Source: Bog-366 sp964501985
Lineage (GTDB): Bacteria; Acidobacteriota; Terriglobia; UBA7540
Length of the DNA: 64,000 bases
NCBI GenBank assembly: GCA_964501985.1
Contig: CAZCVY010000006.1
Span: 5,781-69,780 of the forward strand
Direction of reading: 5' to 3'
Shown: positions 32,647 to 41,191 of the stretch, in pieces
Layout: every line of letters starts with the position of its first letter
How positions within the stretch are numbered: position 1 is the stretch's first letter
Translations under genes and position numbers: made by a program
Notes under the pieces: model-generated
The model's database searches: none
What the model saw: the letters and a program-made list of their open reading frames with translations, nothing else
Told to the model about the DNA's origin: nothing

Positions 32647-34100
32647 ATGAGAAAGGCAGCCGGCTGGTTATCGCCGCTTATTGCCATCGATCGCGCGCGG
32701 GGAACTCCCCTGCACGCGCAAATCTACGAGGCTTTCCGCGCGGCGATTGTTGCACGAAATCTGCGGGCCGGCGAGCGCATTCCGTCTACGCGGGCGCTCG
32801 CGTTGGAGTTGCGGATTTCGCGCATTCCGGCCTTGAACGCCTATGCCCAACTTCTGGCGGAGGGCTACTTCGAGAGCCGCGTGGGAGGGGGGACATTCGT
32901 GTGCAGTTCCCTTCCTGATCCTCCGGCGCCGGCGGAAAATCGCGCTGCTGCCGTGGAGAGGACCCGCCACGCCACCCCCTATTGCGCGCCGTTCTTCGCT
33001 TCTCCCGCGCTATCAGCGGCCTCCCAGGATGCGAGGATGCGGGCCATTCAATGTCAGCCAGCCGGCCATGGAAGCCTTTCCGTTTCCGGTGTGGTCAAAG
33101 GTCGTCGCGCGCCATTGCCGCAACCTAGGTCCGAGCGCTCTCCAATATGGCGATCCGATGGGGCTCATCGAATTGCGTGAGGCAATCGGTGGGTATCTCC
33201 GAGCGGCGCGTGCGGTTCGGTGCGAGACGGCGCAGATCATGATCACGAGCGGCTCCCAGCAGGCGCTGGATACTGCCACCCGCGTTCTTCTGGAGGCGGG
33301 AAGCCCTGTGTGGGTGGAGGAGCCGGGGTATTGGCTTTCGCGACAGATTCTAGCGTCGGCGGGTTGCCGGCTGGTGCCGGTCGCGGTGGATTGCAAGGGG
33401 TTGAACGTGTCCGAGGGCATTAAGCGGTGCCGCCGAGCCCGTGCCGCCTACGTGGCGCCTTCCCACCAGTACCCGCTCGGGGCGACGCCTGCAATTGCTG
33501 GATTGGGCGCAGAGCTCGCGGTCCTGGATCGTTGAAGACGACTACGACAGCGAGTTCCGCTTCGACCGTCATCCTCGGCCGTCGCTTCAGTGCCTCGACC
33601 GAACCTCACGGGTGATTTACATAGGGACGTTCAGCAAAGTCTTGTTTCCTTCGCTGCGGATTGGTTACGTGGTCATTCCTACCGCCCTCGTCGATAGTTT
33701 TGTCTCCATCCGCCACTCCATGGATGTTAGCCCGCCACATCTCACGCAAGCCGTGCTCGCTGATTTCATTAACGAGGGACATTTCTCGCGCCACCTGCGA
33801 CGGATGCGGATTGCGCACGGCGAGCGCCGCAGGACCCTGGTGGATTGCCTCCGGGAGGAAATCGGTGTCATCCTGGAAGTGCACGTCGCCGAGGCCGGCC
33901 TGCACGTCGCGGTAACACAGCCGAGGGGATACCGCGACCGTTCCATTGCCGCCCGCGCCGCGCAACAAAACCTCTTGCTGTGGCCGCTCTCGCCGACGTA
34001 CTTGGGCCCGGCGTCGCGCGAAGGGTTTATTCTGGGGTTAGTTGGAATCACGATAGCAGAAATCCTCCCCGCCGTGCGCCGGCTCCGCGAGGTGCTTTGA
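32647..34100 (+). pseudogene. MocR/GntR-type regulator with aminotransferase-like domain, frameshifted twice
   Basis: The N-terminal GntR helix-turn-helix (TPLHAQIYEAFRAAIVARNL, then ERIPSTRALALELRISR) is in one frame (32647 to about 33040). The first part of the class-I aminotransferase domain (FNVSQPAMEAFPF, then SALQYGDPMGLIELREAIGG and MITSGSQQALD) is in the second frame to about 33485. The rest (LQLLDWAQSS, then IVEDDYDSEFRF, GTFSKVLFPSLRIGYVV with the PLP lysine) is in the third. At the second break about six residues after HQYPLGAT also seem to be missing. It is divergent from the interrupted DoxX-like gene, its likely target. Confidence 0.8.
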
Positions 34101-34142
34101 GAGCGCCCACCGAATTGTTTGCCCCTTGATTTATTCAGTAGA

Positions 34143-34169
34143 CAATCTACTACCTCAGGTGGTAGATTG
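34143..34169. promoter_or_regulatory. Palindromic operator of the second PadR gene
   Basis: The arms CAATCTAC (34143-34150) and GTAGATTG (34162-34169) enclose ACCT-C-AGGT. Twelve of thirteen base pairs are symmetrical around position 34156. It lies 10 bases before the PadR start codon, an ideal place for autorepression. Confidence 0.65.
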
Positions 34170-34178
34170 CCTGCCACC

Positions 34179-34541
34179 ATGACGAAGCAAATCCCGGGAA
34201 ACCGCATCGAACTTGTTTATGGCTCGCTCGACATGCTGATTCTGCGCACGTTACTGTGGGGGCCCACGCACGGACACGGCATTGCCAAATCCATTGAGCG
34301 TTTGTCGGATGAGACTCTACGAGTGGAGCACGGGTCGCTCTACCCCGCCCTCCAGCGACTCCAACAGGAAGGTTGGATTTCCGCCGATTGGGGCGTTTCT
34401 AAAAACAAACAGCGGGCCAAGTATTATCGCTTGACCGCAGCGGGGCGCCGGCAATTAGTGGCCGAAACGTCGCGCTGGGAGCGGTTTGTACGAGCCATTA
34501 CCGGTGTTCTGCGGCCCGCCGAGTCCGAGGAAGGGCAGTGA
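34179..34541 (+). CDS. PadR-family transcriptional regulator
   Basis: This is a 120-residue protein with the same architecture as the first PadR. IELVYGSLDMLILRTLLWGP is the opening helix, HGSLYPALQRLQQEGWISADW the recognition helix and wing, and YYRLTAAGRRQLVAETSRWERFV the dimer helix. ATG 34179 follows the palindromic operator directly. Unlike the first PadR it is not followed by a permease; the next gene is YdeI-like and begins within a heptamer array. A permease partner may have been lost. Confidence 0.85.
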   Translation: MTKQIPGNRIELVYGSLDMLILRTLLWGPTHGHGIAKSIERLSDETLRVEHGSLYPALQRLQQEGWISADWGVSKNKQRAKYYRLTAAGRRQLVAETSRWERFVRAITGVLRPAESEEGQ

Positions 34542-34616
34542 TTGATTGACGATCTTCGATCGAAGGTCTCCGTCGCGAACGGATGGACGATGGTCGATTG
34601 GCATTCGATTGGTGGA
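34540..34616. repeat. Heptamer-phased array overlapping the YdeI-like 5' end
   Basis: It reads gattgat, tgacgat, cttcgat, cgaaggt, then after a break gatggac, gatggtc, gattggc, attcgat, tggtgga. The N-terminal 22 codons of the YdeI-like reading frame lie in this array, which argues that the true start may be downstream of it. Confidence 0.55.
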
Positions 34617-35178
34617 TTCGAAAACTTTGGAAACACTTGACGCACGAACTCCTGAGGAGTGGCGGAGGTGGTTGGCTGATCATCACGCCGCCCGATCTGA
34701 AGTGTGGCTAGTTTTTTACAAACAGCACACTGGGCAGGCGTCAATCGATTATGAGGATGCCGTGGATGAAGCACTGTGCTTCGGATGGGTCGATAGTCTC
34801 ATCAGGCGCCTCGACGACGCGCGTTACGCCCGCAAATTCACCCCGCGAAAACCTGACAGCAGGTGGTCGACCGCAAATCGCAAACGTTATGCGCAGCTAA
34901 AGGCAAGCGGGCGATTAATGGCGGCGGGACTGAACCGGCCGCCGACGGATCGAAGCGGTGACGCACCCAGGCCGTCGCTCGCAAAGATACCACGTTACAT
35001 TCAGGAAGCGCTTGCGGGTAATCCGCCAGCCTGGAACTTTTTCGAGAGCCTTGCGCCGTCCTACCGGCGACTCTATATCGGCTGGATCGATTCGGCTAAA
35101 CATCAGGAAACCAAAACGAGGCGGCTGGCTGAGGCCGTCCGCCTGCTTGCGGCCGGCAAGAAGTTGGGACTCAAGTGA
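34546..35178 (+). CDS. YdeI/OmpD-associated family protein
   Basis: This protein is 210 residues from TTG 34546 or 188 from GTG 34612. The conserved part begins at TLETLDARTPEEWRRWLADHH and includes EVWLVFYKQHTG, YEDAVDEALCFGWVDSLIRRLDDARYARKFTPRKPDSRWS, and the C-terminal SYRRLYIGWIDSAKHQETKTRRLAEAV. These are the usual YdeI/OmdA blocks. The extra N terminus is encoded by heptamer repeats, so I think the later start is more likely, although the TTG has GAGG at about 14 bases. Members are linked to bacteriocin tolerance; the mechanism is unknown. Confidence 0.8.
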   Translation: MTIFDRRSPSRTDGRWSIGIRLVDSKTLETLDARTPEEWRRWLADHHAARSEVWLVFYKQHTGQASIDYEDAVDEALCFGWVDSLIRRLDDARYARKFTPRKPDSRWSTANRKRYAQLKASGRLMAAGLNRPPTDRSGDAPRPSLAKIPRYIQEALAGNPPAWNFFESLAPSYRRLYIGWIDSAKHQETKTRRLAEAVRLLAAGKKLGLK

Positions 35179-35180
35179 GG

Positions 35181-35296
35181 TACGGAATACGGGATACGGG
35201 GCACGGGAATCGCTGTTAGCTGTGAGCTGTTACCTCTGCGCTGTGGGCTCGCCAACCTTTTTTCCTGAAAAATGATAACTCAGGACTGAAGACTCC
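35181..35296. repeat. Degenerate heptamer-phased array
   Basis: The units run tacggaa, tacggga, tacgggg, cacggga, atcgctg, ttagctg, tgagctg, ttacctc, tgcgctg, tgggctc (35181-35250). A few more follow near 35276-35296 (aactcag, gactgaa, gactccc). Two unit types (cggga and agctg) meet in one array. Confidence 0.65.
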
Positions 35297-35349
35297 CCCG
35301 CTGTGTTAGAATCCGCTGTCGCAATCTTATCTCTTAACCAGGAGGAGTT

Positions 35350-36750
35350 ATGTCCAAACAGGGAATATCCCGCCGCGAGTTTATGGGGCGGACGGTAGGG
35401 GGCGCGGCTGCGGCCGGGCTGGGACTGGGGGCGCCGGCGCTGGGCCGGGCGGTGTCGCCCAACGAGAAGATCACGGTGGGCGTGATCGGGGCGGGAATCC
35501 GCGGGCTCGAGGACATGCAGAGCTTGTTGAACGCGGGCGCGAATGTGGCCATGGTCTGTGACCTTTACGACGGCCACCTGCGGCGCGCGCTGGAAATCCA
35601 GCCCAACACGCCGACCACGCGCGACTATCGAAAGGTGCTCGAGCGCAAGGATATCGACGCCGTGTTGATTGCCACTTCCGACCACTGGCACATGCCCGTT
35701 GCCGTCGAAGCCATGAAGGCCGGCAAAGACGTTTATTGCGAGAAGCCCATGGCGCACACTATTCCCGAAGCGCTGGAAATGGTGAGAGTGTCAAAGGCCA
35801 CGGGCCGCGTCGTGCAGGTGGGAAGCCAAAGCCTCAGCATGCAATCCACCACCTGGGGCAAGCAGCACCTGGATGCAGGCGACATTGGCAAGGTCTTCAT
35901 GGTGCAGTGTGAGATTTTCCGGCCTGACCCGGTGGGAGCATGGCGGTATCCCATCCCGCCCGACGCCACGCCGCAAACCATTGATTGGGAGCGTTACCTG
36001 GGCAGCGCCCCCAAGCGGCCATTCGACGCCGCTCGCTTTTTCCAGTTCCGCAACTGGTGGGACTACGGCACGGGCATCGCGGGGGATGAGTACGTCCATC
36101 TGCTCTCGCGCGTTCACCACTTAATGAAGGTCCAGTATCCCTTGAGCGCCGTGGCCAACGGCGGGCTCTACAAGTGGACCGGTGACCGCGAAGTGCCCGA
36201 CATCCACAACACCCTCTACGACTATGGCGCTTTCCAGGTGGTGGTGATGGCGAACCTGGTCTCCAACTGGGACGGAGGCGAGATTGTCCGCTTCATGGGC
36301 GACAAGGGTACGATCGTCCTGACCGAGGAGTCCGCCCAGTACAAGCCTTATGACTCGGATTGGGAATTCGAATACCCGCTCGAGTCCTGGCCCAAGGACA
36401 CCAAAGGTCCCTTCATGGAGGCGCGCAAGGACGACCCGGCCATGGATATTGGCACCTTCTCGAAACAGCCGAAGCGCCAGGGAGCTTCCATGCGGATTAC
36501 CGCCGAGGGCACCGAAGACCACATGCGCAATTGGTTCGACGCCATCAAGACGCGGAACCAACCCATTGAAAACGTGGACTTTGGCTGCGGTACCGCGGTT
36601 GCGTGCCACATGGCAAACCTCTCCTACCACGAGAAGCAGCGCGTCTTCTGGAATGCGGAGAAGGGTCAACTTACCGGCGACAAAGGCCCCGTCGATATGT
36701 ACTGGCCGAGCGGCGCCAAGGGCCCATCCCGGCACCACCAAACCACGTGA
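35350..36750 (+). CDS. Tat-exported Gfo/Idh/MocA-family oxidoreductase
   Basis: This is a 466-residue protein. SRREFMGRTVGGAAAAGLGLG is the twin-arginine signal (RREFM). ITVGVIGAGIRG is the dinucleotide motif, and VLIATSDHWHMPVAVEAMKAGKDVYCEKPMAH contains the canonical EKP motif. NWWDYGTGIAGDEYVHLLSRVHHLM contains the catalytic-region His residues. It is about 50 residues longer than the first family member in this window and keeps the consensus EKP. AGGAGGAG lies 5 bases before the ATG and a TAGAAT box sits at about 35307. It has no partner gene. A periplasmic sugar oxidoreductase or glycosidase-like role is likely. Confidence 0.85.
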   Translation: MSKQGISRREFMGRTVGGAAAAGLGLGAPALGRAVSPNEKITVGVIGAGIRGLEDMQSLLNAGANVAMVCDLYDGHLRRALEIQPNTPTTRDYRKVLERKDIDAVLIATSDHWHMPVAVEAMKAGKDVYCEKPMAHTIPEALEMVRVSKATGRVVQVGSQSLSMQSTTWGKQHLDAGDIGKVFMVQCEIFRPDPVGAWRYPIPPDATPQTIDWERYLGSAPKRPFDAARFFQFRNWWDYGTGIAGDEYVHLLSRVHHLMKVQYPLSAVANGGLYKWTGDREVPDIHNTLYDYGAFQVVVMANLVSNWDGGEIVRFMGDKGTIVLTEESAQYKPYDSDWEFEYPLESWPKDTKGPFMEARKDDPAMDIGTFSKQPKRQGASMRITAEGTEDHMRNWFDAIKTRNQPIENVDFGCGTAVACHMANLSYHEKQRVFWNAEKGQLTGDKGPVDMYWPSGAKGPSRHHQTT

Positions 36751-36810
36751 CGCCGATAGCCGCCGTACGCACGTTCGACCCTTGATGCGAGTACCTCAGC
36801 AGACAGTAGC

Positions 36811-36832
36811 GAGGGGAGCCAAAACTCCCCTC
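36811..36832 (+). terminator. Candidate hairpin terminator after the Gfo/Idh gene
   Basis: GAGGGGAG-CCAAAA-CTCCCCTC forms a perfect 8-bp stem with a 6-base loop, 60 bases after the stop codon. No T-run follows, so termination may be weak. Confidence 0.45.
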
Positions 36833-36974
36833 CCAGATTCGATGAGGTTGGCACCGAGGCGTCGGGGTGGTCCCCAACGCAAGCCGACGTCAGAACCGCC
36901 CCCATAGTAGCAAAATGCGTATATCTCTTCGATAAACACCGCTACGTCATCAACCCCATTAGAAAACAAACTGT

Positions 36975-37011
36975 TGCGCAAATTAGCGCAGAGTGCTGTG
37001 AATCTCCACAG
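36975..37011 (+). promoter_or_regulatory. Tandem dyads upstream of the cytochrome promoter (candidate activator sites)
   Basis: Two dyads have the same form: TGCGC-AAATTA-GCGCA (36975-36990) and CTGTG-AATCTC-CACAG (36996-37011). Each has perfect 5-bp arms and a 6-base spacer. Their centres are exactly 21 bases apart (two helical turns). They lie about 145 and 124 bases before the predicted sigma-54 transcription start, where enhancer-binding proteins normally bind. The half-site sequences differ, so one protein binding both is not certain. Confidence 0.45.
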
Positions 37012-37099
37012 GTCCCGGCAAAATGCGACTATCCCTCCTTCGGAACGTACAGAAAATTAACGGTTTCTAAGAGCGTCTCCGGACAAACTCTTCACATCT

Positions 37100-37117
37100 T
37101 TGGCGAAACCCTTGCTA
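37100..37117 (+). promoter_or_regulatory. Candidate sigma-54 promoter of the cytochrome operon
   Basis: TTGGCGAAACCCTTGCTA has GG (37102-37103) and GC (37114-37115) with 10 bases between them. The -12 half, TTGCT, is a perfect consensus and TGGC of the -24 half is intact. Transcription would begin near 37127, about 177 bases before the first cytochrome gene. It lies at the right place and in the right orientation relative to the upstream dyads. Confidence 0.5.
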
Positions 37118-37186
37118 TCTATCCGGTGTTCGTGGGGTTTCGGGACAATGGCAGTAGCGACCTACTCTCTAAGAACTCGGCTGATC

Positions 37187-37239
37187 GGGGAGCCCAAAAA
37201 GGGGCAACGCCTCCCCCTCGTAACGGGGACGGTTTGGGC
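37187..37239 (+). promoter_or_regulatory. Structured leader of the cytochrome operon
   Basis: GCCCAAA (37192-37198) pairs with TTTGGGC (37233-37239). Inside, one C-tract (37213-37217) can pair either with GGGG at 37201-37204 or with GGGG at 37225-37228, and a third GGGG lies at 37187-37190. The alternatives exclude each other, as in a switch. I could not fit it to the c-di-GMP (GEMM) consensus that precedes many Geobacter cytochrome genes. There is no clear gene between 36751 and 37303. Confidence 0.4.
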
Positions 37240-37303
37240 CTCGACGATGAGCAGGCCTTCTTCTGCCACGCCCTCGTGTCAACTCCAGATTAGAGCCGCA
37301 GCA

Positions 37304-38731
37304 GTGAAGAGGGTCCTGATCCTCGCCCTAATGATCGGGCTTGGCGTTTCTTGGGTCAGCGCCGCCAAGCACCCCGCCCTTGACCCGAAGGTGGACGGCG
37401 CGAAATGCATCGACTGCCATGCGGACAAGACCAAGGGAAAGTCCGTCCACACAGCGATCGCCAGCGGCTGTTTGAGTTGCCACGAAGTTCGAGTTAACCG
37501 GGACATCACCAGAATAAAGTTAACCACCGCAACCCCTCTGGACCTTTGCATCACCTGCCACGCGGACAAGAAAGCCGCTGATATTAAAGGGAAAATCCAC
37601 AGTCCGGCGGTTCGCGACTGCCTGAAATGCCACGATCCCCACGTCGCGGACTACAAGAACCAGTTGCTCCAGCCGATGTCGGGAGCGACGAAGCAGGATA
37701 ACCTCTGCCTGACCTGCCACAACACGGGCGTAGACGTTCTCAAGGGGGGCAGCCGGCACGCGGCCCTCGACATGGGCTGCGACACCTGCCATGTCACTCA
37801 TAAAACAGGGGATCCTGCGCAGCGCGAGTTCGCGTTCCACCTGACCAAAGACGCGCCGGCGCTTTGCCAGGACTGCCACGACGTGAAAGACGTGGCGATG
37901 CTGAAGGCGCACCAGAATCAGCCCATTGCCAAGGCCGATTGCCTTCAGTGCCACGATCCGCACCAGTCCAAAGCGCCCAAGCTGATGCAGGCCTTCATGC
38001 ACAACCCCTTTGAAGGCAAGCAATGCGACACCTGCCACGCGCCGGCCAGGGACGACAAAGTGGTGCTGACACAGAAGGATGCGAAGTCCTTGTGCGTGAT
38101 GTGCCACGAGGATGTGGCCAAGCAGATCGCGACGGCCAAGGTGCAGCATCCGGGCGCTGCGGGCGATTGCACGGATTGTCACAACCCGCACGCTGGAAGT
38201 TCCCCAGGCTTCCTGCAACCCGGCCCCGTGGCGGCATGTCTCGCCTGCCACTCCGACCAAACCGAGCAGTTCAAGAAGAGGCACCTGCACCAGCCCGCCT
38301 CCGAGCAAGGGTGCGCCACGTGCCACGAGCCACACGGCAGCGACAATGCGCACTTGCTGCGTGCGAAGAGCGTGAACGGGCTTTGCCTGGAGTGCCACGG
38401 GCCCGACGCCAACCCCCAGAAGGTGGAAGGGGCGAGCCTGGTGACGATCTTCGACGGCAAGGTGAAGCTGCCGGAAAACTACTTTAGTAAGGTGCCGATT
38501 CTGCCCTTGAAATATGGCCGCGGACATCCGATGGAGAACCACCCCGTTGGTGACTTCATCGACCCCAAGACCAAAGCCCCAGTGCACATGGATTGCTTAT
38601 CCTGCCACCAGCCCCACTCAGGAGATCAACCGGGGATGCTGGTGAAAGACCAGAAGAACGATATGAAGTTCTGCAACACATGCCACATCAATCCGATGAA
38701 CTTGATGGATGTGCAAATTGGAGGCAAATGA
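37304..38731 (+). CDS. 16-heme c-type cytochrome
   Basis: This is a 475-residue protein. I start it at GTG 37304 because a signal peptide follows directly (KRVLILALMIGLGVSWVSAA); the open frame upstream has none. The mature protein contains sixteen CXXCH motifs (CIDCH, CLSCH, CITCH ... CNTCH), mostly in doublets with an added CHDPH or CHEPH, the 'doubled CXXCH' pattern. All hemes would be bound covalently in the periplasm, and additional His residues can supply bis-His ligation. It heads the operon and would be the inner or periplasmic electron donor to the conduit, or an extracellular wire; location cannot be settled. Stop and next start are one base apart. Confidence 0.88.
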   Translation: MKRVLILALMIGLGVSWVSAAKHPALDPKVDGAKCIDCHADKTKGKSVHTAIASGCLSCHEVRVNRDITRIKLTTATPLDLCITCHADKKAADIKGKIHSPAVRDCLKCHDPHVADYKNQLLQPMSGATKQDNLCLTCHNTGVDVLKGGSRHAALDMGCDTCHVTHKTGDPAQREFAFHLTKDAPALCQDCHDVKDVAMLKAHQNQPIAKADCLQCHDPHQSKAPKLMQAFMHNPFEGKQCDTCHAPARDDKVVLTQKDAKSLCVMCHEDVAKQIATAKVQHPGAAGDCTDCHNPHAGSSPGFLQPGPVAACLACHSDQTEQFKKRHLHQPASEQGCATCHEPHGSDNAHLLRAKSVNGLCLECHGPDANPQKVEGASLVTIFDGKVKLPENYFSKVPILPLKYGRGHPMENHPVGDFIDPKTKAPVHMDCLSCHQPHSGDQPGMLVKDQKNDMKFCNTCHINPMNLMDVQIGGK

Positions 38732-38732
38732 C

Positions 38733-40118
38733 ATGTTCAGCTTCGCGGTTCGACCGGCCCGGAAAGGACACTGCGGTCGAGGTTCCAAGGCCCTCCGATC
38801 AAATCCAACCAACCTTTGGGTCGCGGCGCCTTTGGGGTTGATCTGCTTGTTGTTGTTCTTCTGCCCCGTTGAGCTGCATGCGGGCAAAAAGAAGGCCGAT
38901 TCCGCTCCCGCGGTTGACGCAGCAAACGCGCGTACGCGGGCTTACTTCGATATCACCAAGATCGTATGGCCAAATCCCCCTGCGATCCCGCGGATCGCGT
39001 TCAAGGATCTCTATACAGGCGAGAAGGTAGACCCCAGCCTGTACGGCAAGCACAAAGGAAAGCAGACCTGGATGGACCGTCTGGCGGGAGCGCAGCCCGA
39101 TGACCAAATGAAGCTCACGAACATCCCCTTTCAACTGATTCGTACTTATGGAGTGGGGGTGGATTCAAAGGGCAACATTTATGCGGCGGACCAGGCAGTG
39201 GGCGCCGTGTTCGTTTTTGATCCGAAAAACAAGGACCACGTTGAAATGATCGCTCATGGCAGACAGGCGAGCCTGGACATGATTGGCGGGGTGGCGCTGG
39301 ATGACGACGATCGCCTGTTCGTCGCCGACTCGAAGTTGCGCCATATCCTGGTGTTTAACCCCAAGCACGAAGCGATTGCGTCTTTCGGAACGGATGACCT
39401 GGTTCGGCCGGGCGGCCTCGCCATCGATCGGGAGAACCGGTTCCTCTACGTAGCCGACACGGGAAATGACGTTGTGGATGTATTCGACGCAGACACCTAC
39501 AAGTTCTTACGCAAGATCGGCAAACCGAGCCGGAAGCACGACCAGACGGACCCCGGCACATTCGCGGATCCCGAGGGCGTGGCAGTAGATAAGGATGGCA
39601 ATCTTTACGTGACGGATACCCTAAACGACCGGGTGGAGATGTTCGATGCCGATGGTGAGTTCATCAGCACGTTCGGCAAGAATGGCGATGGTCCCGCCGA
39701 CTTCGAACGCCCAAAAGGAATTGCCGTCGACTGCGATGGCCACATCTGGATCGTGGATGCCGCTCTGAGCATGGTGAAGGTATTTAACCGGCAAGGCCAA
39801 CTGCTGATCTACTTTGGCGGGGTGGGAAATTATCCCGGCCAGTTTATGGGCCCGTGGGGAATCGCTATCGGCCCATCGAATGAAGTCGTCGTTTCCGAGA
39901 CGTTTCCGGGGCGGGTGCAGGTGTTTCGTTACATTACCGACGCCGAGGCCGCCGCTGAGAAGGCGCGCCGGGAGAGCGAATTGGAAAAACGGGCCGGATC
40001 GACGGGGGCGAGCGGGGCAAATGCCGGCAGCGGCGCTCCTGCCGGAGGTCCCTCATCGAAGGGGACGGCGGCAGCTTCGCCAACTCCGGACCCGAAAAAG
40101 GATTTCGCGGCGCAGTAG
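38733..40118 (+). CDS. NHL-repeat beta-propeller protein
   Basis: This is a 461-residue protein. ATG 38733 has GGAGG 8 bases upstream. A hydrophobic segment (NLWVAAPLGLICLLLFFCPVELHAG, about residues 27-51) after a basic N terminus acts as anchor or signal. Repeats of the type GVGVDSKGNIYAADQAVGAVFVFD, GLAIDRENRFLYVADTGNDVVDVFD, GVAVDKDGNLYVTDTLNDRVEMFD and GIAVDCDGHIWIVDAALSMVKVF form a six-bladed NHL propeller. The C-terminal 45 residues are Ala/Gly/Ser/Pro-rich and disordered. It is likely an extracytoplasmic scaffold for the cytochromes. Confidence 0.85.
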   Translation: MFSFAVRPARKGHCGRGSKALRSNPTNLWVAAPLGLICLLLFFCPVELHAGKKKADSAPAVDAANARTRAYFDITKIVWPNPPAIPRIAFKDLYTGEKVDPSLYGKHKGKQTWMDRLAGAQPDDQMKLTNIPFQLIRTYGVGVDSKGNIYAADQAVGAVFVFDPKNKDHVEMIAHGRQASLDMIGGVALDDDDRLFVADSKLRHILVFNPKHEAIASFGTDDLVRPGGLAIDRENRFLYVADTGNDVVDVFDADTYKFLRKIGKPSRKHDQTDPGTFADPEGVAVDKDGNLYVTDTLNDRVEMFDADGEFISTFGKNGDGPADFERPKGIAVDCDGHIWIVDAALSMVKVFNRQGQLLIYFGGVGNYPGQFMGPWGIAIGPSNEVVVSETFPGRVQVFRYITDAEAAAEKARRESELEKRAGSTGASGANAGSGAPAGGPSSKGTAAASPTPDPKKDFAAQ

Positions 40119-40228
40119 AGCCGCAACGAGTTTTGGTTGTCGACGGACAGCCAAAGCGCAGCTCGAGGAAGAACGCCGGGCAGCGTAATTTTTATGAAAG
40201 CAACTCCTCAAGGAGGTCTAGCAATAAC

Positions 40229-41170
40229 ATGAAGAAACTAACTCTAGCAATCCTCGTTACGCTGGTAACTGCGAGCGTGGCGATGGCTCAGTTGCCGGGT
40301 CCAAACCAATCCACGGACATTCTGGGCGCGCATAACGTTGGGGGGCGAGGCTGTGTCATCTGCCACGCTCCACACAGCGGCGTGCTTGGCAACGGGAAGG
40401 CAACGACCAACGATGTCAACAACGGTATGTATGCCCTTTGGGGCCAGGACCTTTCTCCACTCTACGGTCAATCGCTGAGCTTCAGCGGCGACGGTAGCAC
40501 AACAAAATACCCTGTAACTCTGCCTTACTCCACGACGGCTCTGACGCCATCGGGCAGCCTTACCATGAACGCAGCCAACATGCATGACGCTGACTCGCAA
40601 GTCATTTTTTGTCTGAGTTGCCACGACGGCGTCTTGACCAAAGTTGGAATGATGACGGGTCATACGGTTGAAACCTTGCCGGTGGTCGGTGGAACTGCGC
40701 CGACTCTTCTGGCAGCGCAAGCCCCGAGCAACGGGACAGCGTACAGCAACGACCATCCGGTCGGAGACTTTGCGACCGTCGGTTGCAATGCTGCCGCGAC
40801 TCCGGAATCGGGATACAACTGGGACTGCACCGGCGGGGGAGCAACGACTACCCCGGTTTCGATGACAGGTACGAATTCAGCGAAATTCCTCACGTCGTAT
40901 CCTGCTTCCTTCTGGAATGCGTCGGGAAGTCCCTTGTCAACGGGAACTTTGAACGGCGGAACGGTGAACGCGGTAACCTGCACGACCTGCCACAATCAAC
41001 ACAGCATGACGGCCTATTCGAATAAGAATGGAACATATAGCACGATGTTCTTTATTAAGGGCTATTACAACCCGAACGACGGCGGCAATTCCGTGGCTCA
41101 GTTCTGCCGCAATTGCCACGGCGGAGAATCGAACGAAATGAACGGTGTTCTGAGTGTACCGACCACGTAG
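40229..41170 (+). CDS. 4-heme c-type cytochrome
   Basis: This is a 313-residue protein. It has a signal peptide (KKLTLAILVTLVTASVAMA) and four CXXCH sites: CVICHAPHSG, CLSCHDG, CTTCHNQHS and CRNCHGG. Long heme-free Thr/Ser/Gly-rich stretches separate them, unlike the compact 16-heme protein. This layout (CHAPHSG opening, CLSCHDG second) is also found in the C-terminal gene of the operon (45503-47644), so the two are likely paralogous. AAGGAGG lies 12 bases before the ATG and is partly complementary to the adjacent CTCC, which could mask it. An inverted repeat follows the gene. Confidence 0.85.
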   Translation: MKKLTLAILVTLVTASVAMAQLPGPNQSTDILGAHNVGGRGCVICHAPHSGVLGNGKATTNDVNNGMYALWGQDLSPLYGQSLSFSGDGSTTKYPVTLPYSTTALTPSGSLTMNAANMHDADSQVIFCLSCHDGVLTKVGMMTGHTVETLPVVGGTAPTLLAAQAPSNGTAYSNDHPVGDFATVGCNAAATPESGYNWDCTGGGATTTPVSMTGTNSAKFLTSYPASFWNASGSPLSTGTLNGGTVNAVTCTTCHNQHSMTAYSNKNGTYSTMFFIKGYYNPNDGGNSVAQFCRNCHGGESNEMNGVLSVPTT

Positions 41171-41191
41171 TTTTCGTTCTCGATCATCGAT

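Noticed and set aside
37127..37303. c-di-GMP (GEMM) riboswitch
   Set aside because: The conserved GEMM words (for example GGGCAAACC and GACGCAAAGCC) are absent.
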